From Pedobacter zeae (lineage in GTDB: Bacteria > Bacteroidota > Bacteroidia > Sphingobacteriales > Sphingobacteriaceae), in NCBI RefSeq assembly GCF_014196715.1, contig NZ_JACIEF010000004.1, forward strand, positions 434,001 through 498,000: a DNA stretch of 64,000 bases, read 5' to 3'. Under the pieces are notes generated by a model, which had not been told where the DNA came from, ran no database searches, and saw only the letters and a program-made list of their open reading frames with translations. The translations under genes and the position numbers were made by a program. Shown here piece after piece: positions 52,014-63,500 of the stretch. Positions within the stretch are counted from its first letter, which is position 1, and each line of letters starts with the position of its first letter.

Positions 52014-52976
52014 CTACTTCTTCAATCCAATTTCCCTTAGTCTTTCATCCAGGTATTCCCCAGCCGTCATATCGCTATAGGCTTTAGGATGTTCTGCGTC
52101 GATAGTTGATGGTAAACTGGTTAAATCCATATCACTGCGTGGATGCAGGAAAAAAGGAACCGAATAACGCGATGTTTTCATTAATTCGCGCGGAGGATTT
52201 ACCACACGGTGGGTGGTCGATTTTAATTTATTATTGGTTAAACGTTGCAACATATCGCCAACATTTACCACGATATCGGTATGGTGCGCTTTAATTGGTA
52301 GCCATTCATTGCTGCGGGTTAATACTTCCAGGCCATCAGCACTTGCACCAATGAGTAAGGTAATAAGGTTAATGTCTTCATGTGCACCGGCACGTACTGC
52401 ATCATCCGGAATTGTTTCCGGATTTTCGATCGGGAAGTAATGTATACCCCTTAAAATCGAATTTCCGTTATGCACGTGTTTGTCAAAATAGTTAATAGGT
52501 AATTCTAAATAGGTAGCAATGGCACGCAGTAAATGTGTTCCGTTTTCTTCCAGCTTTTTATAGATATCGCTTGTTACTTTGTTAAATTCAGGCAGTTCCT
52601 CCAGGATTTCATTGTCAGGATATTCGTTTTTAACCGGATCGCCATCGGTAACTTCCTGGCCAATCTGCCAAAATTCTTTCAGATCGGGTGTTTTAGCACC
52701 TTTAGCTGTTTCTTTGCCTGCACTGGTATACCCACGTTGACCGGCCAGTTCAGGTTTTTCGTATTTTCTTTTGATTTCTAAAGGAAGCGAAAAAGCAGCC
52801 TTAATATTTTCATAAAGCTTGTCGATCAACTCCTGGCTTAAACCGTGGTTGGTGATGGTAACAAAACCCGAATCGTTAAAAGCCCTGCCCAATTCATCAG
52901 AAAACTTTTTACGGTCTTTTTCAGAACCATTGATGTAAGAGCCTAAATCCAGGCAAGGAATATACGGTGTAGACAT
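52014..52976 (-). CDS. Isopenicillin N synthase-like 2-oxoglutarate/Fe(II) oxygenase
   Basis: 320 residues. The N-terminal DIOX_N part has IPCLDLGSYI and NDSGFVTITNHGLSQELID. The jelly-roll core supplies the iron ligands His199 and Asp201 (GAHEDINLITLL) and His256 (STTHRVVNPP), and the RxS 2-oxoglutarate site (Arg270-Tyr-Ser). All catalytic residues are present. Relatives hydroxylate or oxidise small molecules. Bacterial members of this size are often annotated flavonol-synthase-like, with no proven substrate, and no biosynthetic cluster surrounds it. It is divergent from msrA. Confidence 0.92.
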   Translation of the reverse strand: MSTPYIPCLDLGSYINGSEKDRKKFSDELGRAFNDSGFVTITNHGLSQELIDKLYENIKAAFSLPLEIKRKYEKPELAGQRGYTSAGKETAKGAKTPDLKEFWQIGQEVTDGDPVKNEYPDNEILEELPEFNKVTSDIYKKLEENGTHLLRAIATYLELPINYFDKHVHNGNSILRGIHYFPIENPETIPDDAVRAGAHEDINLITLLIGASADGLEVLTRSNEWLPIKAHHTDIVVNVGDMLQRLTNNKLKSTTHRVVNPPRELMKTSRYSVPFFLHPRSDMDLTSLPSTIDAEHPKAYSDMTAGEYLDERLREIGLKK

Positions 52977-53336
52977 AATTTTAAATGTTTAATGTTATAC
53001 GAATTTAAAAAAAGAATTGTTAATAAGTGCATTTGAGTGATGTAATGTCTGTTTAAAAATCTGTTTGTCAGTAATCTAAGTTATTAACATCAGCAGCGAA
53101 ATCAACAGAACGTTGCGATTGTCACACAAAACCCATTATTGATTTCAAGCAAACTACTGCCTGTTTTTTTGCGTATAATTAGAAGTGAAATTATTTGAGG
53201 ATAATGTAAGGTTTAGGGATTATTTCCGACTAATAATCAAAAACGCAGGTATGCAGCCATTAATGATTTGCATTTTTGCAGGCAACCGGGTAAAAAATCA
53301 CGGTCGTTTCATCACAGGTAAAAAAATAAACACACA
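52977..53336. other. Divergent promoter region, no gene seen
   Basis: 360 AT-rich bases between the oxygenase (reverse) and msrA (forward). No dispersed repeat or long reading frame is visible. Promoters for both genes should lie here, but I could not place them with confidence. Confidence 0.5.
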
Positions 53337-53936
53337 ATGAGAAAAATAATTTTAATTCTATTGGCCATATTCACATTAAACCAGGCCAATGCACAAGGGA
53401 AAAAAACAGAGAAAGCAACATTTGGAATGGGTTGTTTTTGGTGTACAGAAGCGATATTTCAACGGTTAAAAGGAGTGATTTCTGTAAAATCGGGTTACGA
53501 GGGCGGTACTTTGGCCAATCCAACTTACGAAGAGGTATGCACTGGCGCCACCGGGCATGCAGAGGTTTTAGAAATTACCTATAACCCAATGGTCATTTCG
53601 TATGATGATTTATTGGAGGTTTTTTGGAAAAGCCATGATCCGACAACCTTAAACCGTCAGGGAGCCGATAGCGGTACACAATACCGTTCGGTGGTTTTTT
53701 ACCATACACCTGAACAAAAACTCCTGGCTGAAAAATATAAAGCAGAATTGAACAAAACCAATGCTTATGGCAAAAAAGTGGTTACCGCTATTGAAGCTGC
53801 CAAGCCGTTTTATGTGGCTGAAAACTACCACCAGAATTATTTCAATAAAAACGGAAGTGAGCCTTATTGCAGGTTGGTTATCCAGCCAAAAATAGATAAG
53901 CTCGAAAAAATATTTAAAGCGAAGCTTAAAAATTAG
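53337..53936 (+). CDS. msrA: Exported peptide-methionine (S)-S-oxide reductase
   Basis: 199 residues. A signal peptide (RKIILILLAIFTLNQANAQ) precedes the MsrA domain, so this is a periplasmic or secreted form. The catalytic Cys33 is in GMGCFWCTEAIF, followed by GVISVKSGYEGG, CTGATGHAEVLEITYNP, the SHDPTTLNRQGADSGTQYRS block and the late FYVAENYHQNYF. It reduces methionine-S-sulfoxide in oxidised proteins of the envelope, using electrons from a thiol partner. A terminator follows directly and the gene appears monocistronic. Confidence 0.96.
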   Translation: MRKIILILLAIFTLNQANAQGKKTEKATFGMGCFWCTEAIFQRLKGVISVKSGYEGGTLANPTYEEVCTGATGHAEVLEITYNPMVISYDDLLEVFWKSHDPTTLNRQGADSGTQYRSVVFYHTPEQKLLAEKYKAELNKTNAYGKKVVTAIEAAKPFYVAENYHQNYFNKNGSEPYCRLVIQPKIDKLEKIFKAKLKN

Positions 53937-53950
53937 ATACTTGTTTTGTT

Positions 53951-53983
53951 AGGCCCTACCCTAAACGGTGTAGGGCCTTTTCT
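53951..53983 (+). terminator. Intrinsic terminator of msrA
   Basis: AGGCCCTAC (53951-53959) pairs with GTAGGGCCT (53970-53978), followed by TTTCTTGTT. Confidence 0.88.
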
Positions 53984-54321
53984 TGTTCAATTATCTGGTT
54001 ATAGTAAAAAAATCTTGATGCCTAAGAATAGCCGGAATTAAAAGATAGGGCTTTAATTTAAGTCTTGTTGAAAAACTATCAAAAAATAGACTTGTTTGGG
54101 TGCATAATGATAAAATTTGACTGGTATTAGGTTGGCTTTTTGAAAGATTGATAATGTAATCCTCATGTTGCTTTAATGTCTTTTTAAAATTTAGGATTCT
54201 TGATTTAAAACTTTGGACTAAACTTTGATAAGTGCTTCTATAAAAAGGAAATATTTCTAATTTTTAGGCAATTTTTTTAAGATTTAATGTCTTAAAATTC
54301 GTGGGATGTTTAAAATCATTC

Positions 54322-54329
54322 TAAATTTG
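54322..54329 (+). promoter_or_regulatory. -7 promoter element for mqo
   Basis: TAAATTTG matches the Bacteroidota TAnnTTTG -7 consensus, 18 bases before the mqo ATG. A clear -33 TTTG is not seen at the right spacing. Confidence 0.45.
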
Positions 54330-54347
54330 TAACTCCTTTAAAGTAAG

Positions 54348-55865
54348 ATGACAAAAAAGAAAAAGACAGTTGGTAAAACTGACGCTGATGTAATTTTAAT
54401 AGGGGCTGGCATCATGAGTGCAACCCTTGGTGTTTTATTAAAGCAATTAGAGCCTAACTTAAGTGTAGAAATTTACGAACGTTTGGATATTGCGGCAGCA
54501 GAAAGTTCTGATGCATGGAATAATGCCGGAACGGGGCACTCTGCATTTTGCGAACTAAATTATACGCCGGAAAAGAAAGATGGTACCATTGAAATTAAAA
54601 AAGCAGTGCAGATTGCCGAACATTTTGAAGTATCTAAGCAGTTTTGGTCTTACTTAGTAAACAAGGGACTCGTTTCTGATCCATGTAATTTTATCCGGAA
54701 TATCCCTCACATGAGTTTTGTATGGGGGAAAAAGAATATAGAATACCTTAAAAAACGTTACGATGCATTAACCCAATGTGATCTTTTTAGCGATATGCAG
54801 TACACAGAAGATCCTGAGTTGGTAAAAAGCTGGGCCCCCCTCATTATGGATGGGCGTAAGAAAAACGAGAAAGTTGCTGCAACCAAAATGGATATCGGTA
54901 CTGATGTTAACTTTGGTACTTTAACCCGCGATATGTTTAACAACCTGAAGCAGCAACCCAATGTAAATTTGTTCTTTAACCATGAAATTCGCGATCTTAA
55001 AAAGAACAAGGATGGTAACTGGATTGTAAAGGTTAAAGATCTGGATAGTGGTGATAAACGTAAACGTGTAGCTAAATTTGTATTTATAGGTGCAGGTGGC
55101 GGTTCTTTGCCATTGTTGGAAAAATCAGATATTCCGGAAGGAAAAGGTTTCGGTGGTTTTCCGGTAAGCGGGCAATGGTTAAAATGTACCAATGAGGAGA
55201 TCATTAAAAAACACCATGCCAAAGTATACGGAAAGGCCGCAGTTGGCGCACCGCCAATGTCGGTACCGCATTTGGATACCAGAATGATTAATGGCAAACA
55301 AGCCTTGTTGTTTGGCCCGTATGCCGGTTTTTCTACCAAATTTCTTAAAAACGGTTCATTCCTGGATTTACCAAAATCGATTAAATTTAACAATATCCGT
55401 CCGATGATCTCGGCAGGATTGCATAACCTCGATCTAACAAAATATTTGATAGAGCAGGTGAGGCAGTCGCCGGAAGACCGATTGGAAGCATTGAAAGAAT
55501 ATTTGCCAACTGCCGAACTTAAGGATTGGGAATTGGAATATGCCGGACAGCGGGTGCAGGTAATTAAAAAAGACGAAAAACAAGGTGGTATTTTGGAGTT
55601 TGGTACCGAGGTGGTAAGTGCAGCCGATGGCTCCATTGCCGCATTGCTGGGGGCTTCTCCGGGTGCTTCAACAGCGGTATCGATCATGCTCGATTTATTA
55701 AACCGTTGTTTTGCAGAAGATCTGGCAACAGATGAATGGCAGGCTAAAATTAAAGAGATGATCCCAACTTATGGAAAATCGCTGGCCCAGGATGCCGAAC
55801 TTTGTAGAGCAACCAGAAATGAAACTTCGAAAGTATTGAAAATCGAAAATACGGTGCTGGCTTAA
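54348..55865 (+). CDS. mqo: Malate:quinone oxidoreductase
   Basis: 505 residues, normal length for Mqo. The FAD-binding Rossmann motif DVILIGAGIMSATLG lies near 14-28. Family blocks follow: SSDAWNNAGTGHSAFCELNYTP as two shorter pieces (NNAGTGHSAFCELNYTP), HMSFVWGKKN, MDIGTDVNFGTLTR, FIGAGGGSLPLLEKS and LLGASPGASTAVSIML near the end. It oxidises malate to oxaloacetate at the inner membrane face and passes electrons to menaquinone, replacing or supplementing NAD-malate dehydrogenase in the TCA cycle. Promoter-like sequence upstream and a strong terminator downstream indicate a single-gene unit. Confidence 0.96.
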   Translation: MTKKKKTVGKTDADVILIGAGIMSATLGVLLKQLEPNLSVEIYERLDIAAAESSDAWNNAGTGHSAFCELNYTPEKKDGTIEIKKAVQIAEHFEVSKQFWSYLVNKGLVSDPCNFIRNIPHMSFVWGKKNIEYLKKRYDALTQCDLFSDMQYTEDPELVKSWAPLIMDGRKKNEKVAATKMDIGTDVNFGTLTRDMFNNLKQQPNVNLFFNHEIRDLKKNKDGNWIVKVKDLDSGDKRKRVAKFVFIGAGGGSLPLLEKSDIPEGKGFGGFPVSGQWLKCTNEEIIKKHHAKVYGKAAVGAPPMSVPHLDTRMINGKQALLFGPYAGFSTKFLKNGSFLDLPKSIKFNNIRPMISAGLHNLDLTKYLIEQVRQSPEDRLEALKEYLPTAELKDWELEYAGQRVQVIKKDEKQGGILEFGTEVVSAADGSIAALLGASPGASTAVSIMLDLLNRCFAEDLATDEWQAKIKEMIPTYGKSLAQDAELCRATRNETSKVLKIENTVLA

Positions 55866-55890
55866 ACGCTGCAACCATAATCAATTTTAG

Positions 55891-55920
55891 AAGGTCCCGG
55901 GCAATCGGGACCTTTTTTGT
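55891..55920 (+). terminator. Intrinsic terminator of mqo
   Basis: AAGGTCCCG (55891-55899) pairs with CGGGACCTT (55906-55914), followed by TTTTGTTG. Confidence 0.9.
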
Positions 55921-56214
55921 TGTTTACCTTATTGTATGAAACGTTCCTCTTGCACGGCCCATATCTGTCAGTAGAGTTAAGCATAGCGTCTCTACAGATT
56001 GATGAATCAAATTGAGTTGATCACTTAATGCCTAAGATCGAGCCGGAGACTTTTTCCTGTGCTATAATCCGTAGTGCCACTACGGACACTTGGTTAAAAC
56101 CTTGACATTCTGTCGCCCCGGGCGGAGTTGAAGGGTAGCCAAAAGTATAGTGTACAACAGGGCTGCCTTAGCCGATAATACGCCGAACATTGTTTTTCTA
56201 AAAAAACAAAATAT

Positions 56215-56252
56215 AACTAAAAAAGGGTATGCAATTGCTTGAATACCCTTTG
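56215..56252 (-). terminator. Intrinsic terminator of ytxJ
   Basis: AAGGGTAT (56223-56230) pairs with ATACCCTT (56243-56250). On the reverse strand the stem is followed by a T-run (TTTTTTAG), about 20 bases after the ytxJ stop. Confidence 0.75.
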
Positions 56253-56270
56253 TCTGGATTTTTTTTATGG

Positions 56271-56603
56271 TTAAGCTGCAATCACCTCTGCAACTTCATT
56301 GGCAGAAATATCGCTGTGCGAGGCTTCCAGTACACAATCGCCGTTTTTAATTAATAAAATCTGTGGCGATTGGTGGACTACCTGAAAGATTTCGGCAATC
56401 TGGTTGGAAATATCACGATAGCTTATTAGGTCTAAAAAATAAAGTTTTGTATCTGACGGAATGACATCCCAGTCAAATTCGAAATTCTTTTTAGCCATTA
56501 AACTAATGGAGCAACGCGTGCTGTGTTTAAAGATAAGGCTAAAACCGCTTGCGTTTTTAATTTCAGCAAGCTGTTCCATTGAAGTTAAGTTAACCCAGGT
56601 CAT
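56271..56603 (-). CDS. ytxJ: YtxJ-like (DUF2847) thioredoxin-fold protein
   Basis: 110 residues, the family's full length. A thioredoxin-like fold with a single redox cysteine in KHSTRCSISLMAKKNFE, where typical members have a C-P-I-S or similar motif, and the cis-Pro region in HQSPQILLIKNGDCV. YtxJ proteins are proposed monothiol bacilliredoxins, removing bacillithiol from proteins in species that make this thiol, which include many Bacteroidota. No bacillithiol biosynthesis gene is visible here. It is followed by its own terminator. Confidence 0.88.
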   Translation of the reverse strand: MTWVNLTSMEQLAEIKNASGFSLIFKHSTRCSISLMAKKNFEFDWDVIPSDTKLYFLDLISYRDISNQIAEIFQVVHQSPQILLIKNGDCVLEASHSDISANEVAEVIAA

Positions 56604-56692
56604 GATAGGATAATTATTGTTTTACAGGATAACATATGTAGCGAAATAAAGTTCTACAAATGACCTGTATATGAGATTACAAATGATATAGA

Positions 56693-56815
56693 TTAATTCC
56701 TTCTGCGTTTTCCTTCTGGGTATGAGCCATAAGCAGGACAAAGTTTAGAGGAACAAGATTCTAAAATGGTAATGGTGCAAAACACCGCCAATAATAAAAT
56801 GGCTACTTTTTTCAT
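56693..56815 (-). CDS. 40-residue lipoprotein
   Basis: Too short to stand out in an open-frame search, but convincing. Translation from the ATG at 56815 gives MKKVAILLLAVFCTITILES, then Cys21 (lipobox LESC-like), then SSKLCPAYGSYPEGKRRRN and a TAA at 56693. The mature peptide would be only 20 residues, with a second Cys and a basic end. Peptides of this pattern (lipobox, CPAY, basic tail) are, as far as I recall, found in related species. It lies 90 bases upstream of ytxJ on the same strand. Function unknown. Confidence 0.7.
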   Translation of the reverse strand: MKKVAILLLAVFCTITILESCSSKLCPAYGSYPEGKRRRN

Positions 56816-56928
56816 CTGTATAAGTTTGTTTCAATGGTAACGAAGCTATCATGAACCAGTCATGATGATTTCATTTAATCTGATAATTTTTAAACTTCTA
56901 AGTTACAAATAATTATTAAAACACAAGT

Positions 56929-57420
56929 TTAAATTTGAGCTGAAAAATCTGCCATTTTAATGGCCGTAATAGCAGCTTCATCGCCTTTGTTGCCATGTTT
57001 TCCACCAGCACGGTCTTGCGCCTGCTCCAGGTTGTTAGTGGTTAAAACCCCAAAAATAACCGGTTTACTGTATTTAATGCCAACATTGGTAATGCCCTGT
57101 GCCACTGCATCGCAGATAAAATCGAAATGCTTGGTATCGCCCTGGATGACACAGCCTAAACAGATTACAGCATCGATATCGTTTCTTTTGCTCAACAGGA
57201 TTTCTGCACCACCGGTTAATTCAAAACTTCCGGGTACAGGTAAAGAAATAATATTTTCTTCGGCAACGCCATTGGCCAACAGGGTTTTTAATGCTCCATT
57301 GTACAAAGCACCGGTAATTTCGGCATTCCACTCGGCTACAATAATCCCGAACTTATAATTAGCACCGCTCGGAACGGTAGTATGAGAGAAATCGGATAGA
57401 TTTTTTAATTGTGTTGACAT
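56929..57420 (-). CDS. ribH: 6,7-dimethyl-8-ribityllumazine synthase
   Basis: 163 residues. Lumazine synthase motifs are all present: GIIVAEWNAEIT (pyrimidine-site Trp/Asn), VPGSFELTGGAEILL, GCVIQGDTKHFDFI (catalytic His region) and VLTTNNLEQAQDRAGGKHGN (phosphate-binding end). It condenses 5-amino-6-ribitylaminouracil with 3,4-dihydroxy-2-butanone phosphate, the penultimate step of riboflavin synthesis, and should form a 60-mer or pentamer. The other rib genes are not in the window. A promoter element lies immediately upstream. Confidence 0.96.
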   Translation of the reverse strand: MSTQLKNLSDFSHTTVPSGANYKFGIIVAEWNAEITGALYNGALKTLLANGVAEENIISLPVPGSFELTGGAEILLSKRNDIDAVICLGCVIQGDTKHFDFICDAVAQGITNVGIKYSKPVIFGVLTTNNLEQAQDRAGGKHGNKGDEAAITAIKMADFSAQI

Positions 57421-57424
57421 GGGG

Positions 57425-57432
57425 CAAAGATA
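57425..57432 (-). promoter_or_regulatory. -7 promoter element for ribH
   Basis: On the reverse strand TATCTTTG matches TAnnTTTG and ends four bases before the ribH ATG. Transcription would start at or next to the start codon. The -33 region is only T-rich. Confidence 0.5.
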
Positions 57433-57582
57433 AGGTTATGCCACGAATGTTAAAAACCTTAATGTTTACTGGTTGTAACATTTAGTCAGTTAATACTTAG
57501 ATTCGTATAAGAATCAGATAATGACTAATCGCTTATGGAATTTAAGCACTCAGCCCATCTATATTAAAAACTCAAGCCAGTT

Positions 57583-60500
57583 ATGAACATATTATTACGC
57601 CTCTCCACCTTATTTTTTCTCCTCGAGCTACTGTCGTTACGTGTTTCTGCCCAGCATAAATATAGCCTCAGCGATTTTGACAGGGTTGATTCTATTGCCT
57701 ACCAGGGTAAACCAAAAGATGCCCTTGCCCTGATCGAAAAAATAAATGAACAGGCACGCCAAACCAGCAATACGCCTTTATTGGTTAAATCGGTTATTTA
57801 CCGGATGATGTTTCAGAGTTACCTGGAAGAAAATGCCTTTGACCAGATTTTGATTGATCTGCGCAAAGATATCAGCAGTGCTAAAGAGCCCGAAAAAAGT
57901 ATTTTACAATCACTTTTGGCCGAAACCTATTGGAACTATCTCCAACAGAACCGTTGGCAGATTAGCCAGCGTACCCAGGTTCAGGGCGGTGTTGGCGACG
58001 ACATTAAAACCTGGGCTATTAAGAAACTGAATGATGAAACGGTAAGGTATTATTTGCTATCGGTAAAAGAGAGCCGGATTTTACAACAGATTAAGGTAGA
58101 CACTTTAGATGCGGTTTTGGCAGGTGATAAAAGGTACAGAAGCTTTAGGCCAACCCTATACGATCTGTTAGCCCACCGTGCCATCGATGTTTTCAGCAAT
58201 ACACAGCTGGGCCTAACTGCAAATGACGATGACCTAATTAACATGGGTAAGGCTACGTGGTTTGCCAAAAGGCAGGCCTTTTTGAACCTCACCATACCTG
58301 ACGACAGTACTTCATTTAAAGTGCAGGCTTTGCAGTTATTTAAAAACCTGGTCAGATTTCATCAAAACAACGGTAATTCTTCAGCATTGGATGATTTGGA
58401 TTTAAAACGTTTAAAATTTGTACAACAGCATTTTCCAGACAATGACCAAGAATTGTATTATAACGCCTTAAGCCAGCTGGCTGAGCAAAGTACCCAAAGC
58501 GAAGTTTTTGCTGATGTTTTATATGAGCAGGCCATTATCCATAAAAATGCGCAATTACCTGTTGATAGCAATAAACAAAACCTGATCACTGCAGTTGTGT
58601 TAGCCGAAAAAGCAATAAACACCTTCCCGCAAAGCATTGGAGCAGAGAATGCCAGAAATCTGATTGAACAGGTTAAAAGCACTGGTTTATCGGTTAAAGT
58701 AAAAGAGTTTGTACAGCCCGGTAAAGCCAGCCAATTATACCTGTCGTACAAAAATGCGGATACCGTAGAACTGAAGTTGTACCATTCGCCCGAATGGAAA
58801 AATGAATATGAACAATTTAGAAACAAGGCTGATTTTTTGGCTTTTTTAAGAAAGAATAAAACCCTTAGGCAGTGGGTAATTACTGTTCCTAAAACCAATG
58901 ATTATCTAACCCACAGTTTAGTTGATAAAATTGAGGCATTGCCTTTTGGCAGTTATACTTTAATTGCCCGAACCATTAACCTTAAGCAAAACGACACTGT
59001 TTATAGCAATATTAATTTTAAGGTTACCGCAATGGCGGTTATTAATAGGCGTAATATTGGTAAGCACGAGTATTTTGTTAGCCGGCTGGATAACGGCGCA
59101 CCTTTAAAAAACGTAACCATCAGGCAAAGGAGGTATGATTACAATACCCGTAACTACCTTGATGGTGATTTATTAACCACCGATGGAAATGGTTATGCCA
59201 GTACAACCGAAGTACAGGCAGGTACAAGCGTTGCATTGATAAAGCTTGGTAAGGATGAATTACAGATCAATATCAACAATTACAATCACTACGGGGATGA
59301 CGAAGATGAAGAAAAGAAACGTGTAATTCTGTTTACCGACAGACCGATTTACCGCCCGGGGCAAACCGTTTATTATAAAGGATTATGTCTGAAAATCCTG
59401 AACGGGAAAAATAAAATCGCAATAAATAAAGCGGTTGATGTTTCTTTTAATGATGCCAATGGAAAAGAGGTGAGTACCACTAAATTGATGAGTAACGATT
59501 ATGGCACATTTCAGGGTTCGTTTACCATTCCGATGGGCATATTGAACGGGCAAATGGAGATTGAAACTGAACATGGACGCATTGCAGTACAGGTTGAAGA
59601 ATATAAACGTCCGACTTTCGAAGTGATTTTTGATAAACCCGACAAACATTATAAACTGAATGACAGCATTAAAGTAGAAGGCAAGGCAATTTCTTTTTCA
59701 GGCTACCCGGTAAGCAACGCAAAGGTAAATTATAAAATTTTCAGGAGAGTAATGGAGGATCACAGGTTTAGCTACCTGGAGCGGAGTGCCATTTATGGCG
59801 CGAGGATGTATGCTGAAGGAAAACAGGTAGCCATCGGTAAAACCAACACCAAAGCGGGGGGGAAATTCGAAATTACTTTCTTTGCAAACGCCATTGATAG
59901 CAAGGCGAATTATAGCTACGAAATTGTGGCTGATATTACCGATTTAAATGGAGAAACACGTTCAAAGACAACCAGCATAAATGTAGGGAAAAAGGATATC
60001 GCACTTCATATTAGTCCAGAGCAGGTTGTGTATCTGAGCAATAAAACGGATAGTATCCCATTTTCTGTTACCAATTTAAACAATGAAGCCATTAAGGCTG
60101 ATGTTAAAGCCGAATGGGGTTTACTGCAGGCACCATCAAGACTGCTGAACAAAAGCCCGTTTTATGCCGAAAATTATACCATGAGCAAGGAAGATTTTAT
60201 TAAAAACTTTCCGGATGACGAGTATAACAATGAACTTGAAGTGGCCAAATGGCCGGTAAAATCAGTAGAATTTAAGCAGGGATTTAGTACTAAAAACGGC
60301 CGCGGAAGCTTAAATTTTAGCCAGAAAGACCTGAAGCCTGGCTATTATAAAATCAGTTTAACGGCGGTAAACGGACAGAATGATACGGTTAGGCTAGATA
60401 AATACCTGGTAATTTATCATGCTGCACCTGCCATAATACAATCTGGCGCCGAATGGATAGCGCCAGAAGTTACGGTAATCAAACCAAATGAAAGCGCCGT

Positions 60501-63500
60501 GTTCCGTGTAGCAGGTTTTACAGAAAACAGCAAGGCTTATTATGAAGTTTATTATCGCGATAGCATAACTGAAAAAGTATGGATCAATCTATCGCCTAAA
60601 CAGACCATCCTTAAAATACGACCGGAAGCCCATTACGAGGATGGCTTTGCCGTGCAGTTTACAATGGTACATCAGGGTACCATTTACAACTCCTTACAAC
60701 AGGTTAAGATTGCAGACCCGCAGAAAGAACTGAATATCCGCTTTTTAACCTTTCGGGATAAATTACAGCCCGGTGAAAAGGAAAGCTGGAAATTGCAGAT
60801 CAACAATAACCATGGAGAAAAACAAATGGCCGAAATGGTGGCCACGCTATACGATGCAAGTTTGGACAACCTAAGGCAGATGAGCTGGAACACTAACCTG
60901 CAAACCAGTTTTAATTATGGTTTTTATAACTGGAATTTCAATATAAACAACGTTGCTAATCCGAATTACCTATGGTTTTTAAGACCAGACAGGGACTATA
61001 GTGTAATTACCAGGGGTTACGAAAGCTTCAACCTGTTTGGTTATAACTATTATGGCGGATACAATTACGGATACCGGAACTACATCAGCAACTTACAACA
61101 GGCTAAACGAAGAGGTTTATCGCCCGATGTGGTAAAAAAACTGGCGGAGTTAGAAAAAGGTAAATTAATTTATGGGGTGGTGTTCGATAGCCAGGGTGCA
61201 ATACTGCCGGGTGTACAGGTGAGTGTAGGTAAAAAGGTAAGCACAACCAATGTTTTTGGTATTTATACCATTGAGGCCAAAGCAGGGGAGGCACTGCGTT
61301 TTTCTTTTATTGGCTTTAAGCAACACACCGTGAAGGTAGGCAACAAAAAACGGGTTGATGTAACACTGAAAGAGGATGGAAGCACTTTAAATGAAGTAGT
61401 TGTAACCGGTTATAGTACGCAAAAAAAGGAAAATTTAACCGGAGCAGTAATAAAGCTTAGAGGAGTAGCTTTACAAGGCAAGGCCCCAGGCTTAGCAGCA
61501 GAAGCAATTTATGGTAGTAGATCTGCCGATGACATGGTCTTTCCAATGGCGGCTGAAGATAAGTCAACAACGTTACGCCAGGAAGTAGGACCGCTTAAAT
61601 CTGAAAAAACAGATATCGCCCCCCGTACCAACTTTAATGAACTTGCGTTTTTCTACCCGCAACTGTTAACGGATGCCAAAGGCGAGATCCTAATCGAATT
61701 TACCATACCGCAAAGTTTAACCCGCTATAAAATGATGGGTTTTGCGCATACTAAAGATTTAAGAACGGCATCTATCACCAATGAACTGGTTACGCAGAAA
61801 CAATTGGCCATTGCAATTAATGCACCACGTTTTTTCCGCGAAGGTGATACCATTTTATTAAGTGCAAAACTCAATAACCTGGCAGGTAAAAAACTTACCG
61901 GCAGCGCCAATTTAGCACTTACCGATGCCTTAACAGGAAAATCAATCCGGATTTTTGGTGCAGATGATCTGCCGGAAAAAACTTTTGAAGTGGATGATGC
62001 GGGCAATACCGTTATCAAATGGACCTTGATTATTCCATCGGGCATAAGTGCCATTACCTATAAAGTTTTGGCTCAGAGTGGCAAATTTAGCGATGGCGAA
62101 GAAAATACGGTTCCGGTTTTAGCCAATGCCATGTTGATCACCGAAAGCATGCCGGTAAATGTTCGGGGCAACGCCACTAAAACTTTCAATTTCGAAAAGC
62201 TCGAAAACTCCGGCAGTTCTAAAACCATACGTAACCAAGGCCTCACTTTCGAGTTTACCTCAAACCCGATTTGGTACGCTGTACAGGCCCTGCCCTATCT
62301 GATGGAATATCCTTATGAGTGTGCGGAACAGACTTTTAGCCGCTTTTACGCCAATAGCTTTGCAACAGGAATCATGAATTCATCGCCAAAAATTAAAACG
62401 GTTTTTGAACAGTGGAAAAATGCCAATAACGGCGAAGCATTGTTATCCAACCTGGAGAAAAACCAGGAACTAAAATCGATTTTACTGGAAGAAATGCCCT
62501 GGGTACGCAATGCAGATAATGAAACGGAACGAAAAAAACGCTTGGCAACACTTTTCGACTTGAACCGGATGACCTATGAGTTAAAAGCCAATTTTGAGAA
62601 GTTAGAAAAAATGCAGTTTAACAATGGCGCTTTCCCTTGGTTTAGTGGTATGCGCGAAGACCGGTACATTACCCAGCACATTGTTTTGGGTATGGGCCAG
62701 TTAAAAAAACTGAAAATGGTTGATGAAAAAGCTTATCCAAAATTTAATACCATGCTCAGTAAAGCAATTGTTTACCTGGATGCGGAATTAGTACGGGATT
62801 ATAAAGCTGAAGTGAAAGGAAAATCCCAGGCTTATTTGCCATTGCATTACCTGTTTGCTAGGAGCTATACCGATCAAAAAAATACCGGTGCCGAGTTTAT
62901 TAAAGCCAGAGATTTTTACCTCAAAAAACTGGCATCCGGATGGAAAACTTTCGATACCTATCAATTGGCGCAAACAGCATTGGTACTGCATAGAAGCGGC
63001 AATACTGCAGAAGCGAAAAAAATCATTACCCTGTTAAACCAAACTGCTCAGCAAAATGACGAACTGGGAATGTACTGGGCCACCAACAAGGCAGGTTGGT
63101 GGTGGTACCAAAGTCCGGTTGAAACACAGGCTCTATTGATCGAAGCCTTTGATGAAGTAGCTAATGATGTCAGGGCAGTCGAGGAAATGAAAATCTGGTT
63201 ACTCAAAAACAAACAAACCAACGATTGGAAAACCACAAAAGCCACCACGGCAGCCTGTTATGCTTTGTTAAGGAGAGGTACCAACTTATTAATGGAGAGT
63301 AATGAGCCTGAAATTACCATTGATGGCCGGAAATTAGCAGAACTGCAACAGCCCAATGCAGCAAAAGAGGCCGGCACGGGTTATCAGAAAATAAGCATTG
63401 CTGGCAAGGATGTTAAACCGGGAATGGGGAGGGTTGAAGTTAAAAACAATAACAACACTATAGCCTGGGGAGCGTTGTATTGGCAATATTTTGAGCAATT

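Larger units (their letters stand above)
53937..54347. other. Intergenic region: msrA terminator and mqo upstream region
   Basis: 411 bases. After the msrA terminator the sequence is AT-rich, without repeats or reading frames of interest, and ends with a -7 element for mqo. The length leaves room for a regulated upstream region. Confidence 0.5.
55866..56270. other. Intergenic region between mqo and ytxJ
   Basis: 405 bases between convergent genes. It holds the mqo terminator, a hairpin (TCCGTAGTGCCACTACGGA, about 56069-56087), a degenerate palindromic-repeat arm (GACATTCTGTCGCCCCGGG) and the ytxJ terminator. No gene is supported. Confidence 0.55.

Noticed and set aside
54758..55687. 309-codon open frame antisense to mqo
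   Set aside because: Lies wholly inside mqo on the other strand. The translation is Ser/Pro/Leu-rich with no domain, as expected from reading a conserved gene backwards.
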